Assembly (NCBI GenBank): GCA_905197115.1
Contig: CAJJXN010000078.1
Coordinates: 1-6,378 of the forward strand
Reading direction: 5' to 3'
From: an uncultured Bacillota bacterium
GTDB lineage: Bacteria; Bacillota_I; Bacilli_A; RFN20; CAG-631
Length of the DNA: 6,378 nt
Shown here: one piece after another, positions 5,618-6,378 of the stretch
Position numbering within the stretch: the stretch's first letter is position 1
How the letters are laid out: each line of letters opens with the position of its first letter
The notes under the pieces: generated by a model
Database searches by the model: none
Seen by the model: the letters and a program-made list of their open reading frames with translations, nothing else
What the model was told of the DNA's origin: nothing
Position numbers and translations under genes: made by a program

Positions 5618-6378
5618 TGATTAAAACACAAGAAGAATTAGCACAAAAAATAGCAAGTTGTAAAAGCTGTTTAGATAAAAAGTTTGCAGGTGCAGAAGGG
5701 AAAAGAGCCATCATTTTATGTGGTGGAACAGGATGTTTATCAAGCAATTCTGCACAAATTGCAGCAAAATTTAAAGAATTATTAAAAGAACGTGGTTTAG
5801 AAGATGAAATCAGTGTAAATATTGCTGGATGTTTTGGATTTTGTTCACAAGGTCCTTTTGTAAAAATTTATCCAGAAGATACTTTATATCGTTTAGTTAA
5901 AGAAAGCGATGTAGCTGAAATCGTTGAAAAAGATATTATTAATAATGAAATTGTGGAAAGACTACTATATGTAGATCCTGTTACAAAAGAAAAAGTAGCT
6001 AAACAAGAAGATATTAATTTCTACAAAAAACAAAAAAGAATTGCACTTCATGGTTGTGGAACTATCAATCCAGAAGATATAAATGAAGCACTTGGTTTTG
6101 GGGCTTTCCAAGGATTAGCAAATGCTTTAAAAATGGATCGCTTTGCCGTTATTCAAACGATTTTAGATTCTGGTTTGCGTGGCCGTGGTGGAGGAGGTTT
6201 CCCAACAGGATTAAAGTGGAAATTTGCTTATGACCAAAACAATGATGAAAAATATGTAGTATGTAATGGGGATGAAGGTGACCCAGGAGCTTTCATGGAT
6301 CGTTCAATCTTAGAAGGTAATCCTTTAGCTGTAATTGAAGGTATGGCGATTGCAGGTTATGCAATTGGGGCTCAAAAT
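5617..6378 (+). CDS. hydB: HydB/NuoF-like NADH-binding flavoprotein subunit (3' end outside window)
   Basis: The first 254 residues are seen, and the frame stays open to the window edge. Residues about 28-115 form a second thioredoxin-like [2Fe-2S] domain with Cys35 and Cys40 (CGGTGC) and Cys72 and Cys76 (CFGFC). This N-terminal fusion is typical of HydB/HndC and absent from ordinary NuoF. The NADH/FMN-binding region follows: GLRGRGGGGFPTG (about 186-198) and CNGDEGDPGAFMDR (216-229). The rest of the flavin domain, the [4Fe-4S] site and the usual ferredoxin-like tail (family length about 600) would lie beyond the window. It oxidises or reduces NAD(H) and exchanges electrons with HydC and the hydrogenase subunit. 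An extra CxxC (Cys15, Cys18) lies near the N-terminus. The ribosome site GAGGG (5603-5607) is inside hydC and the start overlaps its stop. Confidence 0.94.
   Translation, partial: MIKTQEELAQKIASCKSCLDKKFAGAEGKRAIILCGGTGCLSSNSAQIAAKFKELLKERGLEDEISVNIAGCFGFCSQGPFVKIYPEDTLYRLVKESDVAEIVEKDIINNEIVERLLYVDPVTKEKVAKQEDINFYKKQKRIALHGCGTINPEDINEALGFGAFQGLANALKMDRFAVIQTILDSGLRGRGGGGFPTGLKWKFAYDQNNDEKYVVCNGDEGDPGAFMDRSILEGNPLAVIEGMAIAGYAIGAQN

Noticed and set aside
5389..5631. Open frame of 80 codons on the minus strand
   Set aside because: It is antisense to the conserved HydC cluster-binding region, with no start signals or family resemblance.
1..6378. Alternative genetic code with TGA as tryptophan
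   Set aside because: All conserved tryptophans use TGG, and no in-frame TGA occurs within the genes.

Overview
The window is about one-third G+C by eye and nearly fully coding. All genes read rightward. Tryptophan is always TGG, no gene has an in-frame TGA, and genes start with strong GGAGG-type ribosome sites. This suggests a low-GC Gram-positive-type anaerobe using the standard bacterial code, such as an anaerobic Bacillota or an Acholeplasma/RF39/Izemoplasma-like mollicute, rather than a code-4 Mycoplasma. The placement is inference only.

Region 1 (1-3971) is a lower-glycolysis cluster in pathway-linked order. It holds the C-terminal third of GAPDH (10-357), a single-frame phosphoglycerate kinase-triosephosphate isomerase fusion of 690 residues (425-2497), and pyruvate kinase (2554-3971). 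Two of these conserved genes look damaged. GAPDH has an in-frame TAA two codons before the readable fragment. Pyruvate kinase is split by what looks like a single missing base near 3660, which separates the catalytic domains from most of the C-terminal domain. A hairpin lies in each junction before pgk-tpi and pyk, close to the next ribosome site, with no room for a promoter. This suggests readthrough or RNA-level tuning rather than separate transcription units.

Region 2 (3973-4989) is a lipoprotein with an Ig-like segment and an SGNH/GDSL hydrolase domain. It starts one base after the pyruvate kinase stop and is followed by a good intrinsic terminator, so it closes the glycolytic transcription unit.

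Region 3 (4990-6378) begins a new unit. A short AT-rich spacer carries a perfect 19-bp palindrome and an extended -10 promoter. It is followed by HydC/NuoE-like and HydB/NuoF-like subunits with stop and start codons overlapping by one base. These are electron-transfer subunits of an NAD(P)H-linked, probably electron-bifurcating [FeFe]-hydrogenase or a related complex. HydB runs off the window; the catalytic HydA is not seen. Glycolysis makes NADH at GAPDH and pyruvate at pyruvate kinase, whose oxidation would give reduced ferredoxin, so a hydrogenase that reoxidises both carriers would fit next door.

The most unusual item is the PGK-TPI fusion. Its acidic linker contains an A9 tract forming an A_AAA_AAA slippery heptamer in the reading frame, and both alternative frames stop within a few codons. 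Slippage would therefore release free PGK. This resembles in outcome the PGK/PGK-TIM pair of Thermotoga maritima, but with the logic reversed (fusion by default, short form by shift). No stretch over 300 bases lacks a gene, and I saw no tRNA, rRNA, CRISPR or insertion sequence.
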